64,000 nucleotides of DNA from Haloterrigena salina JCM 13891 (lineage in GTDB: Archaea > Halobacteriota > Halobacteria > Halobacteriales > Natrialbaceae). Numbering within the stretch: position 1 is the first letter of the stretch; every line of letters begins with the position of its first letter. Below, one piece after another: positions 36,007-45,228 of this stretch. The stretch spans positions 38,929 through 102,928 of the forward strand of contig NZ_AOIS01000018.1 in assembly GCF_000337495.1 (NCBI RefSeq), read 5' to 3'. A model generated the notes under the pieces. The model was not told the DNA's origin. It saw only the letters and a list, made by a program, of their open reading frames with translations, and made no database searches. The position numbers were made by a program, and so were the translations under genes.

Positions 36007-39000
36007 ATGCGCGAGGTAGACGAGCGGTACTTCGAGCGGCTCGAGTCCCAGTTAGACGAGGCCTTCGACGTCGCCGAGCGGGCCAAAGAGCGCGGCGCCG
36101 ATCCGAAACCCAAGGTCGAAATTCCGACCGCGCGGGACATGGCCGACCGCGTCGAGAACATCCTCGGGATCGACGGCGTCGCCGAGCGCGTCCGCGAACT
36201 CGAGGGAGAGATGAGCCGCGAGGAGGCCGCCCTCGAACTCGCGGAGGACTTCGCCGAGGGCCGGGTCGGCGACTACGAGTCCAAGGCCGGGAAGGTCGAG
36301 GGCGCGGTCCGCACCGCGGTCGCCCTGCTGACCGAAGGGGTCGTCGCCGCCCCCATCGAGGGGATCGACAAGGTCGAGATCTTAGAGAACGACGACGGGA
36401 CGGAGTTCGTCAACGTCTACTACGCCGGCCCGATCCGGTCGGCTGGCGGGACCGCCCAGGCGCTGTCCGTGCTCGTCGCCGACTACACCCGCGCGCTCGT
36501 GGGCATCGAGCAGTTCAACGCCCGCGACGACGAGATCGAGCGCTACGCGGAAGAGATCGCCCTCTACGACAAGGAGACCGGCCTCCAGTACACGCCCAAG
36601 GACAAGGAGACGAAGTTCATCGCCAAGCACATGCCGATCATGCTGGACGGCGAGGCCACCGGCGACGAGGAGGTCTCGGGCTTTCGCGACTTAGAGCGGG
36701 TCGACACCAACAGCGCCCGCGGCGGGATGTGTCTGGTCATGGCCGAGGGGATCGCGCTCAAGGCGCCGAAGATCCAGCGCTACACCCGCAACTTGGACGA
36801 GATCGACTGGCCGTGGCTCCAGGACCTGATCGACGGCACCTACTACGAGGACGCGGCCGACGAGGGGGACGGCGAGGACGGCGCCGACGCGGACGATGAC
36901 GGCGACGCCGAGAGCGAGGGCGAGGACTCCGCGGACGGCGACGACGCTGACGGACCGCAGGGCCCGCCGCGCGTCGAGGAGTCCACGAAGTTCCTCCGGG
37001 ACCTAATCGCCGGTCGGCCGGTCTTCTCCCACCCCTGCGCGAACGGTGGCTTTCGACTGCGATACGGCCGCGCGCGCAACCACGGCTTCGCGACCGCCGG
37101 CGTCCACCCCGCCGCGATGCACCTGGTCGACGACTTCCTCGCGACCGGCACCCAGATCAAGACCGAACGCCCCGGCAAAGCGGCGGGGGTCGTCCCCGTC
37201 GACTCCCTCGAGGGTCCGACGGTCAAACTCGCCAACGGCGACGTCCGCCGGATCGACGACCCCGAGGACGCCCTCGAGATCAGAAACGGCGTCGAGAAGA
37301 TCTTAGACCTCGGCGAGTACCTCGTCAACTACGGCGAGTTCGTCGAGAACAACCACCCGCTCGCGCCCGCCTCCTACACCTACGAGTGGTGGGTCCAGGA
37401 CTTAGCGGCCGCCGGCGCCGACGTGCAAGCCTTAGAGGACGACCCCAGGATCGACCTCGAGTTCCCCGACCCCGAGGAGGCGGTGGAGTGGGCCATCGAG
37501 TACGACGCGCCGCTCCATCCCGAGTACACCTACCTCTGGCACGACATCTCCGTCGACGCCTTCTGTGACCTCGCAGCGGCGGTCGCCGACGGCCGGATCG
37601 AGCAGGATGGCGACGGCAGCGTGAACGGAAACGGGGACGACAGCATCCTCGTCCTCGAGCACGACGACGCGGTCGCTGACGCCCTCGAGACGATCGTCAT
37701 CGAGCACCGCCAGCGCGACGGCGACCGCATCGAGGTCGACGACTGGCGGCCGTTCGTCCGCACCGTCGGCTGCGAACCACGGCAGGCCGTCGCCGACGGC
37801 GCCGCGCTCGAGCCCGATGTCGATCCGGACGAACGAAAGCGGGAAGAGGAGCCGATCGTCGAACTCGAGCGCACGTGGGCCGACGACGACCTCTCGGAGC
37901 GCGCCCGCAACTGGGGCCAGGAAGACGAACCCGACGGCGCTAACGCCATCGAGGCAGTCAACGAGGTCGCACCGTTTCAGGTGCGCGAGCGCGCCCCCAC
38001 GCGGATCGGCAACCGGATGGGACGCCCGGAGAAGTCCGAGAGCCGAGACCTCAGCCCGCCCGTCCACACCCTGTTCCCGATCGGCGAGGCCGGCGGCGCA
38101 CAGCGCAACGTCGCCGACGCCGCCAAACACGCCGAGACGATGTCCGACACTCCCGGCGTCGTCGAACTCCAGGTCGGTCGCCAGCGCTGTCCCGACTGCG
38201 CGACGGAGACGTTCAAGAACCGCTGTCCGGACTGCGACGCGCGGACCGAACCCGACTACCGCTGTCCCGACTGCGACGAGTCCCTCGAGCCCGACGACGC
38301 CGGTCGCGTGGAGTGCGACCGCTGTGAACGCGAGGGCACCTGCGTCGAGGTCCGGGAGATCGACGTCAACGACGAGTTCCGCTCGGCCCTCGAGTCGGTC
38401 GGCGAGCGCGAGAACGCCTTCGACATCCTGAAAGGCGTCAAGGGGCTGTCCTCGACGAACAAGATCCCAGAACCCATCGAGAAGGGGATCCTGCGCGCGA
38501 AACACGACGTCTCGGCGTTCAAGGACGGCACCGTCCGCTACGACATGACCGACCTCCCGGTCACGTCCGTCCGCGCCAGCGAACTCGACATCGACGTCGG
38601 CCAGCTCCAGGCGCTTGGCTACGAGGAGGACATTCACGGCGAGCCGCTGACCCACGAGGACCAGCTGGTCGAGCTGAAAGTCCAGGACATCGTCCTCTCG
38701 GACGGCGCCGCCGAGCACATGCTGCAGACGGCCGACTTCATCGACGACCTGCTGGAGCAGTACTACGGCCTCGAGCCGTTCTACGAGTTCGAGGATCGGC
38801 AGGAACTGGTCGGCGAGCTGGTGTTCGGGATGGCACCCCACACGAGTGCGGCAACTGTCGGGAGAGTTATCGGTTTCACGAGCGCGGCAGTCGGATACGC
38901 CCATCCGTACTTTCACGCTGCGAAACGGCGGAACTGCTTCCATCCCGAGACGAAAATTTGGTATCAGGACGAGAACGGCGAACGGACGTACGAACCAATC

Positions 39001-41187
39001 GAAACGATCGTCGAGCAACGGTTGACTGATCCGACCGAAGACGACATCGGAACGCTCGTCCAAGACGTCGATGGGCTTTCCGTTCCATCCATAACATCTG
39101 ACGGAACGACCGTCGAACGTTCAGTCGAGTCGATCTCGAAACATCCTGCACCAGATCATCTCGTTCGTATCGAAACGCGAAGCGGCCGGACACTGACTGT
39201 TACGCCCGATCACACGTTCCACCGATGGACGCCGTCTGGGCTCGAATCGATCGACGCCCATGCGCTCTCGGCCGGCGACGAACTTCCCTCCCCCAAGTCG
39301 ATCGACTTCGAAGGAACGACGCAATCAATCGACCTGCTTGACGCGTTCATCGATGCGGAAGCGATTCCGAACGAATCACTCGTCGTTCGGGAACTCGGGT
39401 CCGATCGAATCAAAGCACTCCTCGACGATGCGACTTCAGAGAACGCCTACCTCAAACCGGTCGCAGAGCGTCTCGACGTTTCCGAGTCGACAGTCTATAA
39501 CTGGGTGAATCGGGACAGCGTTCCGATTGCTCCGCTTCTTTCGCTTTTCGGCAGGAAGGAACTCCTCGAACGTATTCCGGATGATGTGACCCTCGGTGTC
39601 AAACGTGATACTGCGAGCGTCCGGCGCCACTTCGAAATCGACGAATCGATTGCGACGCTGCTTGGTTACTACGCTGCGGAGGGCTTCACCCGGCGTGAGA
39701 ACGGCTCGTTCTATCAGACGACTATCTGTACACCGGACGCAGTAGCCCGTGACGAGATCATTGATACGTTCAGCGATGCCCTGTCGATCGACGCCTTCGA
39801 AGAGAATGAGTGGAAAATAACGGTCTCGAGCCGACTCGTATCGACCCTCTTCACGGACGTGCTCGAACTCGGTTCGACTGCGGAAACGAAACGGATTCCC
39901 GATTACCTCTTCGACAGTCCCCAGTCACACTTACGTGCGTTCTTGGCTGCATATTTCAGCGGTGACGGGAGCGCCTCGAGTGATCGCATCGAGATTCGCG
40001 CACATACTATCAGTGACGAACTCGCGAACGATCTCGTCGCCGCGCTGAAACGGTTCGGTATCGCAGCGAAGACGTATCGAGAAACTCGGCAACCGTCCAC
40101 TGGAGCGGTTTCCGAGTTCTACGGGGACGAGGAAGAGATCCCTGAATTCGAAACGCGAGTTCTCAAGATCACGTCCCAGAACGCTGCTCGATTCGCCGAT
40201 CGTATCGGCTTCCACCTCGAACGGAAACAGGAGACGATCGACGACGTTCTCGAGACGACGGAGTTACGCTCACAGCGTCTCTTCGCCGACGGTGGAGATG
40301 TCTGGTTCGACGAAGTCACTTCCGTCGAAATTGTCGAAAGTGATATAGACCACACCTACTGTCTGACTGTTGATGACACTAACACACTCGTCGCAAACGA
40401 CTTATTCGTCGGTCAGTGCGACGGTGACGAAGATTGCGTCATGCTGCTACTCGACGGACTTCTCAACTTCAGTAAGTCTTTCCTGCCCGACCAGCGCGGG
40501 GGGAAGATGGACGCTCCGCTGGTCATGTCCTCCCGCATCGATCCCTCCGAGATCGACGACGAGGCCCACAACATGGACGTCGTCTCGCAGTACCCCCGCG
40601 AGTTCTTCCTCGCGACCCGCGAGCAGGCCGACCCGGAGGACGTCGACGTCGAAATCGCCGAGGACACGCTGGGCACCGACACCGAGTACACCGGCTTCGA
40701 GCACACCCACGACACCACCGACATCGCGATGGGGCCCGACCTCTCGGCGTACAAGACACTGGGCTCGATGATGGACAAGATGGACGCCCAGCTCGAGCTC
40801 TCGCGGAAACTCGAGGCCGTCGACGAGACCGACGTAGCCGAACGGGTCATCGAGTACCACTTCCTGCCGGACCTGATCGGGAACCTGCGCGCGTTCTCCC
40901 GACAGGAGACTCGCTGTCTCGACTGCGGCGAGAAGTTCCGCCGCATGCCCCTGACCGGCGACTGTCGGGAGTGTGGCGGCCGCGTCAACCTCACCGTCCA
41001 CAAGGGCTCGGTCAACAAGTACATGCAGACCGCGATCCAGGTCGCCGAGGAGTACGACTGCCGCGACTACACGAAACAGCGGCTCGAAGTGCTCGAGCGC
41101 TCGCTCGAGAGTATCTTCGAGAACGACAAGAACAAGCCCACGACGATTGCCGATTTCATGGGTGGGGGTCCTGGAAGCGATACGTGA
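36007..41187 (+). CDS. polC: DNA polymerase II (PolD) large subunit DP2 with one intein
   Basis: A 1726-residue precursor of the replicative family D polymerase; about 1232 residues remain after intein removal. The N-terminus (RYFERLESQLDEAFDVAE) and the YYAGPIRSAGGTAQ stretch are DP2 hallmarks. An acidic insertion sits at about residues 280-318. Zinc-ribbon Cys pairs lie at CPDCATETFKNRCPDC and near the C-terminus at CLDCGEKF...CRECGG. The catalytic double-psi barrel motif N-CDGDED is split by the intein (residues 977-1470). The protein normally ends near TTIADFM; here it runs on for GGGPGSDT, which may come from an insertion at the 3' end. Confidence 0.95.
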   Translation: MREVDERYFERLESQLDEAFDVAERAKERGADPKPKVEIPTARDMADRVENILGIDGVAERVRELEGEMSREEAALELAEDFAEGRVGDYESKAGKVEGAVRTAVALLTEGVVAAPIEGIDKVEILENDDGTEFVNVYYAGPIRSAGGTAQALSVLVADYTRALVGIEQFNARDDEIERYAEEIALYDKETGLQYTPKDKETKFIAKHMPIMLDGEATGDEEVSGFRDLERVDTNSARGGMCLVMAEGIALKAPKIQRYTRNLDEIDWPWLQDLIDGTYYEDAADEGDGEDGADADDDGDAESEGEDSADGDDADGPQGPPRVEESTKFLRDLIAGRPVFSHPCANGGFRLRYGRARNHGFATAGVHPAAMHLVDDFLATGTQIKTERPGKAAGVVPVDSLEGPTVKLANGDVRRIDDPEDALEIRNGVEKILDLGEYLVNYGEFVENNHPLAPASYTYEWWVQDLAAAGADVQALEDDPRIDLEFPDPEEAVEWAIEYDAPLHPEYTYLWHDISVDAFCDLAAAVADGRIEQDGDGSVNGNGDDSILVLEHDDAVADALETIVIEHRQRDGDRIEVDDWRPFVRTVGCEPRQAVADGAALEPDVDPDERKREEEPIVELERTWADDDLSERARNWGQEDEPDGANAIEAVNEVAPFQVRERAPTRIGNRMGRPEKSESRDLSPPVHTLFPIGEAGGAQRNVADAAKHAETMSDTPGVVELQVGRQRCPDCATETFKNRCPDCDARTEPDYRCPDCDESLEPDDAGRVECDRCEREGTCVEVREIDVNDEFRSALESVGERENAFDILKGVKGLSSTNKIPEPIEKGILRAKHDVSAFKDGTVRYDMTDLPVTSVRASELDIDVGQLQALGYEEDIHGEPLTHEDQLVELKVQDIVLSDGAAEHMLQTADFIDDLLEQYYGLEPFYEFEDRQELVGELVFGMAPHTSAATVGRVIGFTSAAVGYAHPYFHAAKRRNCFHPETKIWYQDENGERTYEPIETIVEQRLTDPTEDDIGTLVQDVDGLSVPSITSDGTTVERSVESISKHPAPDHLVRIETRSGRTLTVTPDHTFHRWTPSGLESIDAHALSAGDELPSPKSIDFEGTTQSIDLLDAFIDAEAIPNESLVVRELGSDRIKALLDDATSENAYLKPVAERLDVSESTVYNWVNRDSVPIAPLLSLFGRKELLERIPDDVTLGVKRDTASVRRHFEIDESIATLLGYYAAEGFTRRENGSFYQTTICTPDAVARDEIIDTFSDALSIDAFEENEWKITVSSRLVSTLFTDVLELGSTAETKRIPDYLFDSPQSHLRAFLAAYFSGDGSASSDRIEIRAHTISDELANDLVAALKRFGIAAKTYRETRQPSTGAVSEFYGDEEEIPEFETRVLKITSQNAARFADRIGFHLERKQETIDDVLETTELRSQRLFADGGDVWFDEVTSVEIVESDIDHTYCLTVDDTNTLVANDLFVGQCDGDEDCVMLLLDGLLNFSKSFLPDQRGGKMDAPLVMSSRIDPSEIDDEAHNMDVVSQYPREFFLATREQADPEDVDVEIAEDTLGTDTEYTGFEHTHDTTDIAMGPDLSAYKTLGSMMDKMDAQLELSRKLEAVDETDVAERVIEYHFLPDLIGNLRAFSRQETRCLDCGEKFRRMPLTGDCRECGGRVNLTVHKGSVNKYMQTAIQVAEEYDCRDYTKQRLEVLERSLESIFENDKNKPTTIADFMGGGPGSDT
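38935..40416 (+). other. intein in the PolD catalytic motif, with LAGLIDADG homing endonuclease and C-terminal Gln
   Basis: A 494-residue in-frame insertion between AAKRRN and CDGDED. It begins with the nucleophile Cys (CFHPETKIWY, block A), has block B SGRTLTVTPDHTFHRW with the TxxH pattern, and ends in the splicing strand HTYCLTVDDTNTLVANDLFVGQ followed by Cys. The last two residues are Gly-Gln rather than the usual His-Asn. The middle holds two LAGLIDADG-type motifs (LLGYYAAEGFT and FLAAYFSGDGSA), so the endonuclease looks intact. A helix-turn-helix-like stretch (AERLDVSESTVYNWVNR) lies between block B and the first motif. Codons are less G+C-rich than in the exteins. C-terminal Gln is known in some PolII inteins, for example from Pyrococcus abyssi. 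Confidence 0.92.
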
Positions 41188-41290
41188 ACTACCCCACCCT
41201 ACTCGCTCACCGCTTTCGCGGTTCGTTCCTTGAGGCAGGGCTTCCTGTGTCAACGACGGCACTTGCAGGAATCACTTCTCGATGAAGTGA
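41188..41290. mobile_element. possible right-end remnant of an IS200/IS605-type element
   Basis: Immediately after the polC stop codon the sequence GAACTACCCCACCCTACTCG is followed by a 5-bp hairpin (41209-41222, ACCGC-TTTC-GCGGT), then GAGGCAGGGCTTCCTG and a 7-bp hairpin (41272-41290, TCACTTC/GAAGTGA). From memory this order resembles the end region of haloarchaeal IS605/TnpB elements, but no transposase gene is present. The identification is tentative. Confidence 0.3.
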
Positions 41291-41464
41291 CTCCCAGCGG
41301 TGCCAGTCGCAGTTCTCTCTTCGCTTTCACAGTACCGAACGTGCCGACCATCGGTACGCACTGCTGTCCGTGAGTATGGGACGGCTGAGCCCGCTATAAC
41401 CCGGACGAATTGTAGCGATTTCCGCAAGAAGTATCGCTGGCCTATCGCCTCTTCGTCCACCTTG

Positions 41465-42523
41465 TCACTCAGCGCTCGCTCGACTGATTGCGTCCTCGAA
41501 CGTGATTACGTCAATACTCAGTTCGTCGCACCACTCGAGCGTTTCCTCGATACGGTCCTGTGTGACTTCCTCGAAATGTGTATGGGCACCAACCATTCCA
41601 TAGAGACCCGCTTCAGCTATCTGTTCAAGGTCCTCGTACACGCTGTCCCGATCAACTCGCTCAGCGAAGTATGATCGGTTCGTGTCGAACGAGTCGAACG
41701 GCACATCGTTGATCAGTGTATCTGGATTTACGTTGAACACACCGTCATAGTATTCTCGGACGATGTCGAGGTGATAGTCGTCGATGACATCGTGCGGGGC
41801 CAAGAACGTCGTCGGCTGGAACTCAGATAGCACTTGCTTCGATTCCTCAAGTTCCTCGCGAACGAAGGTCTCCGGATACCTCTCGACCGTCTCCCCGGCT
41901 ATAAACGAGTCATTGATCGGCCTATCAAGCTCGATATATTTGCCAACATCATCAGTTCCCGAGTCGATAACCGTCCGCTGGACAAGCTTCTCCCCATCAG
42001 TGACTTCGATCGGATTCCCGAGCATGAATCCGTGCTGACCTCTCCCCTCGGGATAGATACGGCTATCGCCGGACGAGACGTCCGCAACGAGCTCGAAGGA
42101 ACTTATCGCTACGTGTGTCGCCGTATGGGATGCGATCTCCCACCCGGCGTCGGAGAGCGTTTCGACGTCGTCGAAATCCATCCATCTCTCGTCGTCGCTC
42201 TCTATCCAGTCGGAGACGATACCGACTGAAGCTGGCGCATCGTACTTCTCGTGGGCTGGCAATGCCAGTTCCAGGTCCTGGACCGGCCCGTCGTCATAGA
42301 TAAACGTGAGCGCGCCGTTCTCAGACCACTCGCTCCATTCTTCTGCGTCGTCCTCGGTGTCAACATCGTTCGAACCGTTCTCGTCGGAAGCGTTTGCAGC
42401 GGAACTCTCAGTGTCGTCTGATTCGAGAGTAGTGAAGTCAAGACAACCCGCGATAATGCCAGCACCGAGTGCGGCACCCCCTCGTAGCACCGTTCTCCGT
42501 CCGGTCTGACTGAAGTCAGCCAT
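41465..42523 (-). CDS. Tat-exported lipoprotein with a polysaccharide deacetylase (NodB-like) domain
   Basis: A 352-residue protein with a twin-arginine motif (GRRTVL) and a lipobox IIAGC at Cys27, then an acidic Ser/Glu-rich spacer. The NodB-like domain starts at about residue 65 with LTFIYDDGP (the catalytic DD of motif 1). It contains the zinc-binding SHTATH of motif 2, and has LAPHDVID where motif 3 stands. The C-terminus carries GAHTHFEE. This fits carbohydrate esterase family 4, acting outside the cell on a surface glycan or other N-acetyl sugar; the actual substrate is unknown. G+C is visibly lower than in the neighbours, suggesting gain by transfer. Confidence 0.75.
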   Translation of the reverse strand: MADFSQTGRRTVLRGGAALGAGIIAGCLDFTTLESDDTESSAANASDENGSNDVDTEDDAEEWSEWSENGALTFIYDDGPVQDLELALPAHEKYDAPASVGIVSDWIESDDERWMDFDDVETLSDAGWEIASHTATHVAISSFELVADVSSGDSRIYPEGRGQHGFMLGNPIEVTDGEKLVQRTVIDSGTDDVGKYIELDRPINDSFIAGETVERYPETFVREELEESKQVLSEFQPTTFLAPHDVIDDYHLDIVREYYDGVFNVNPDTLINDVPFDSFDTNRSYFAERVDRDSVYEDLEQIAEAGLYGMVGAHTHFEEVTQDRIEETLEWCDELSIDVITFEDAISRASAE

Positions 42524-43098
42524 ATATCACCTAGGATAATTGTATGTTTGACATAAGTTCCTTCCGCTAATGGTCGATTATATATGAATCTAGTTTCGTA
42601 TATAGTCGAACTCGTTTCTCATTGTTGTGTAATCACGTCGCCCCTCGAGACCCGTCGAACGTTCTCCGTCAATCTGGTCAGTCTGGGAGAGACAACCCTC
42701 TCCCGGCTCTCTGTTACCGATACGGTAGAACGGTCGACTCGGAGCGATCGAACCACGGTCGGATAGCAAGCAAGCGTATTCCCGCTACGCCGAAGACACC
42801 GGACTCGAGGAGCGCGACTCGATTCGTTCAGTCGCTTCGCTCACCCACGCAGTCGTCGGCCCGAGCGCGACTTCGCCGCACCCGGTGAACGACATCGCTC
42901 ACGGGTCACTTCGTTTCCCGTTTTCCGTTCGCCATTGTCGTTCGTCGTTCCGCAGTTCTCGTCCCTCAGGAACTTCGAACCGTGCCCCGCTCAGATTCTT
43001 CGAGTCGCTCACTCGCTGATGCGTAGCCCGACGAAAGCCACCGAGTCGTAGTCCGAACAAAGCGAAGTTTCGGTTCGGACCGGGCAAGCGAGGGTAGA
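42524..43098. other. gene-free stretch beside the deacetylase
   Basis: The left 100 bases are A/T-rich and hold the deacetylase promoter region. The right 330 bases are GC-rich with many CGCTCAC/TCACTCG words and short inverted repeats, like 12725-13094. No gene is supportable in any frame. Confidence 0.5.
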
Positions 43099-44007
43099 TC
43101 AGTCCCCGACGCGAGTAACCCCGGGCATCTCGGCCGGCGGATACTCGGGCGTCGGCGCACAGCGGCGGTCCGGGAGCCAGTTCAGGAGACTCTCGTTGAA
43201 CCGCTCGGGGAGCTCTCGAGGCGCCCAGTGGCCGCAGTTCTCGATGACGTCGAGTTCGGCGTCCGGAATGCGGTCCGCGGCCCGAACCGACCACTCGAGA
43301 GGAACGAGGGGATCCTCCTCGCCGTGGATCAGCAGCGTCGGGACGGACAGGTCGTCGAGGTCGTCGACGAAGTTCGTCGCGACGCGGCCGTCGTAGGAGA
43401 GTTCGTTCCCCTGAAACTCCGTGAACGCCTGGATCGAGCCCGGTTCCATCAGCTTCGCCCGGGCGTCCTCGACGAACCCGTCGGAGAGGGCGCTGGAATC
43501 GGCGACGAGGCTATCGAGAACCAGTCTGACGCTATCGGTGGTAGCCCCGGCAGCGATCTTGCCGAACTCCGTCATTCCGGGAACCCGCGACAGCAGCTTC
43601 CACGGGAGGGCGTTGGGCAGTCGTCCGCCAAGTCCGTAGCTGTCCACGAGCGCTAGTCGCTCGACTCGGTCGGGTCGCTCGAGGGCGTAGCCGAGCGCCG
43701 CGCCCCCGCCCATCGAGATCCCGACCAGCGAGACCCGCTCGTAGGGGAGCGACTCGAGGAATCCGTCGAGGACGTCGACGTAGGTTTCGGTCGTGTGGGT
43801 GACCGAGCCGGTGCTGCGGCCGTACCCTGGCCAGTCGATCGCGTAGACGCGGTAGTCCTCGGAGAGGGCGTCGATGGCGTGGCGCCACGAGACCGTCGCG
43901 TCGTCGATCCCGGCGCCGTGACAGAGGACGACCGGGGGACCGCTCGTCCCCGCGCGCCGGTAGGCGATCCGACAGTCACCGACGGTCGTAACGCCGGTCC
44001 CCGTCAT
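43099..44007 (-). CDS. alpha/beta-fold hydrolase
   Basis: A 302-residue enzyme with a complete catalytic set: nucleophile elbow GISMGGG, acid in HGEEDPLVP and His in NCGHWAPRE. The oxyanion-hole motif VVLCHGAGIDD lies near residue 32. The cap region between the nucleophile and the acid is about 100 residues long. The pattern resembles esterases or haloalkane/epoxide hydrolase relatives, but the substrate is open. It is monocistronic, with its promoter region in the gap on its right. Confidence 0.85.
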   Translation of the reverse strand: MTGTGVTTVGDCRIAYRRAGTSGPPVVLCHGAGIDDATVSWRHAIDALSEDYRVYAIDWPGYGRSTGSVTHTTETYVDVLDGFLESLPYERVSLVGISMGGGAALGYALERPDRVERLALVDSYGLGGRLPNALPWKLLSRVPGMTEFGKIAAGATTDSVRLVLDSLVADSSALSDGFVEDARAKLMEPGSIQAFTEFQGNELSYDGRVATNFVDDLDDLSVPTLLIHGEEDPLVPLEWSVRAADRIPDAELDVIENCGHWAPRELPERFNESLLNWLPDRRCAPTPEYPPAEMPGVTRVGD

Positions 44008-44458
44008 ACTCCCCTCACCCTCGCGCTATCGTCGGCATGGCTCGTAGACGGGACGACGGTCAGACAGCGATCGAACTGATGACCGAACGCGGACGTCTGA
44101 GACAACACGTCCGCCGAAGGTGCTCGACTGTTGTCCACCTTTTCCCTCGCAACGGTCAGTACCGCTCGGCCCCCCTCGCCGTCGGTGCCGCACCGGCCGG
44201 CCGATCGCCGACCACTGGGAAACTCTGATGTGTGGAGGGTTACCATACGGCGGCTATCTATACGGGAGGTGTATATTGTTTTCTATTACCGGCGAAATCA
44301 CCTTCCAATGATTCCGTTTTCTCGCGTCTGGTTTACAGTTTCAGATCATCGTCCGTGCTGCTCGTCGATCGGCTGTTCTCGGTTGGTACCGGCCCTCGAG
44401 CGGCCGCTTGCATAATGCGCGCTGTGACTTTATTCGCGTTGCCGGCGTCCGTTCGCCC
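44008..44458. other. gene-free stretch with promoter for the rubredoxin-like gene
   Basis: No supportable gene. The right part is A/T-richer and ends with ACTTTATTCG about 27 nt before the ATG at 44459. Confidence 0.5.
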
Positions 44459-44797
44459 ATGGTCGAAACTGGGGAGACTCCGGCGAAAGAAGGCGAGGAA
44501 GACGCCGTCGAGGAGGTTCTGGACCTCAACCTCGGGCAGGTCGTCTACGACGAGGACGGGAACGAACTCGGAAAGGTCCGAGGCTTCGAGCGGAGCGGCT
44601 TCTTCGTCACCACGCGCGAGGGCGCCGAGTCGATGAGCGTTGAACACGCCCGCTCGGGCCACGAGTTCGGCGAGGCCCACCTGATGTGGCGCTGCATGGA
44701 GTGTGGCGAAATGGGCGACATCGACGACGGACTGCCCGACGAGTGTCCGAACTGCAACACCGAGCGCGAGAACCTGATGTACTGGACCGAGGACTGA
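44459..44797 (+). CDS. rubredoxin-like zinc-ribbon protein (DUF7130 type), copy 1
   Basis: A 112-residue acidic protein. The N-terminal half (LNLGQVVYDEDGNELGKVRGFE) resembles a small beta-barrel, PRC-like. The C-terminal half is a metal-binding rubredoxin-like ribbon with CMECGEM and CPNCNTERENLMYW (two CxxC pairs). ATG 44459 is 27 nt after ACTTTATTCG. A close paralogue follows 85 nt downstream. The metal is probably Zn or Fe; the role is unknown. Confidence 0.8.
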   Translation: MVETGETPAKEGEEDAVEEVLDLNLGQVVYDEDGNELGKVRGFERSGFFVTTREGAESMSVEHARSGHEFGEAHLMWRCMECGEMGDIDDGLPDECPNCNTERENLMYWTED

Positions 44798-44882
44798 ACT
44801 GCGCCGGCCGGCCGCGGCTTATTTTATATCGCGTATTGGAGTTTATCGTCACGCGCGACGTAGCTGTAGGCGGTGAGACGCC

Positions 44883-45176
44883 ATGGCCGAAAAACAGCCG
44901 CGACTGGGGTTCGGAACGACGGTTTACACCGAGGACGGCGAGACGATCGGACGGATCCGCGGGCTCGACGAGAACGGGCTCTACGTCACCTTGCGTGACG
45001 GAATCGAAGGAATGAGCGTCGAACACGTCCGCTCGGGACAGCAGTTCGGCGAGGCCGAACTCATGTGGCGCTGCTGGGAGTGTGGCGAAATGGGCCGGCT
45101 CGACCGTGATATCCCCGACGAGTGTCCGTCCTGTGGCACCGAGCGAGAGAACCTCTACTACTGGACCGAGGACTGA
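44883..45176 (+). CDS. rubredoxin-like zinc-ribbon protein (DUF7130 type), copy 2
   Basis: A 97-residue paralogue of the preceding gene with the same order: FGTTVYTEDGETIGRIRG, GMSVEHVRSGQQFGEAELMW, then CWECGEM and CPSCGTERENLYYW. The N-terminal leader is shorter. TTATTTTATATC lies about 60 nt upstream and a GGCGGTGAG run just before the ATG, so unlike copy 1 it probably has a short leader with a Shine-Dalgarno sequence. It arose by tandem duplication. Confidence 0.8.
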   Translation: MAEKQPRLGFGTTVYTEDGETIGRIRGLDENGLYVTLRDGIEGMSVEHVRSGQQFGEAELMWRCWECGEMGRLDRDIPDECPSCGTERENLYYWTED

Positions 45177-45228
45177 GCGCGGCTCGCAGACGACAACCGT
45201 TTTCAGCCCGCTCGTTCCACCTCGAGCC

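Noticed and set aside
37432-39063. 543-codon minus-strand open frame opposite the PolD large subunit
   Set aside because: Antisense shadow; no motif, no promoter, and the plus strand carries unmistakable PolD and intein motifs.
36007-41187. Reading the PolD region as two genes interrupted by an endonuclease gene
   Set aside because: The frame is continuous from 36007 to 41187 and the insertion has intein splicing blocks at both ends, so it is one precursor.
42960-43020. Possible tRNA fragment (TTCGAACC-like word near 42968)
   Set aside because: No acceptor, D-arm or anticodon stem could be paired around it; the word alone is not enough.
42899-43294. 131-codon minus-strand frame overlapping the hydrolase C-terminus
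   Set aside because: Arg/Ser-rich composition, crosses a palindrome-rich spacer and overlaps a well-supported gene in another frame.
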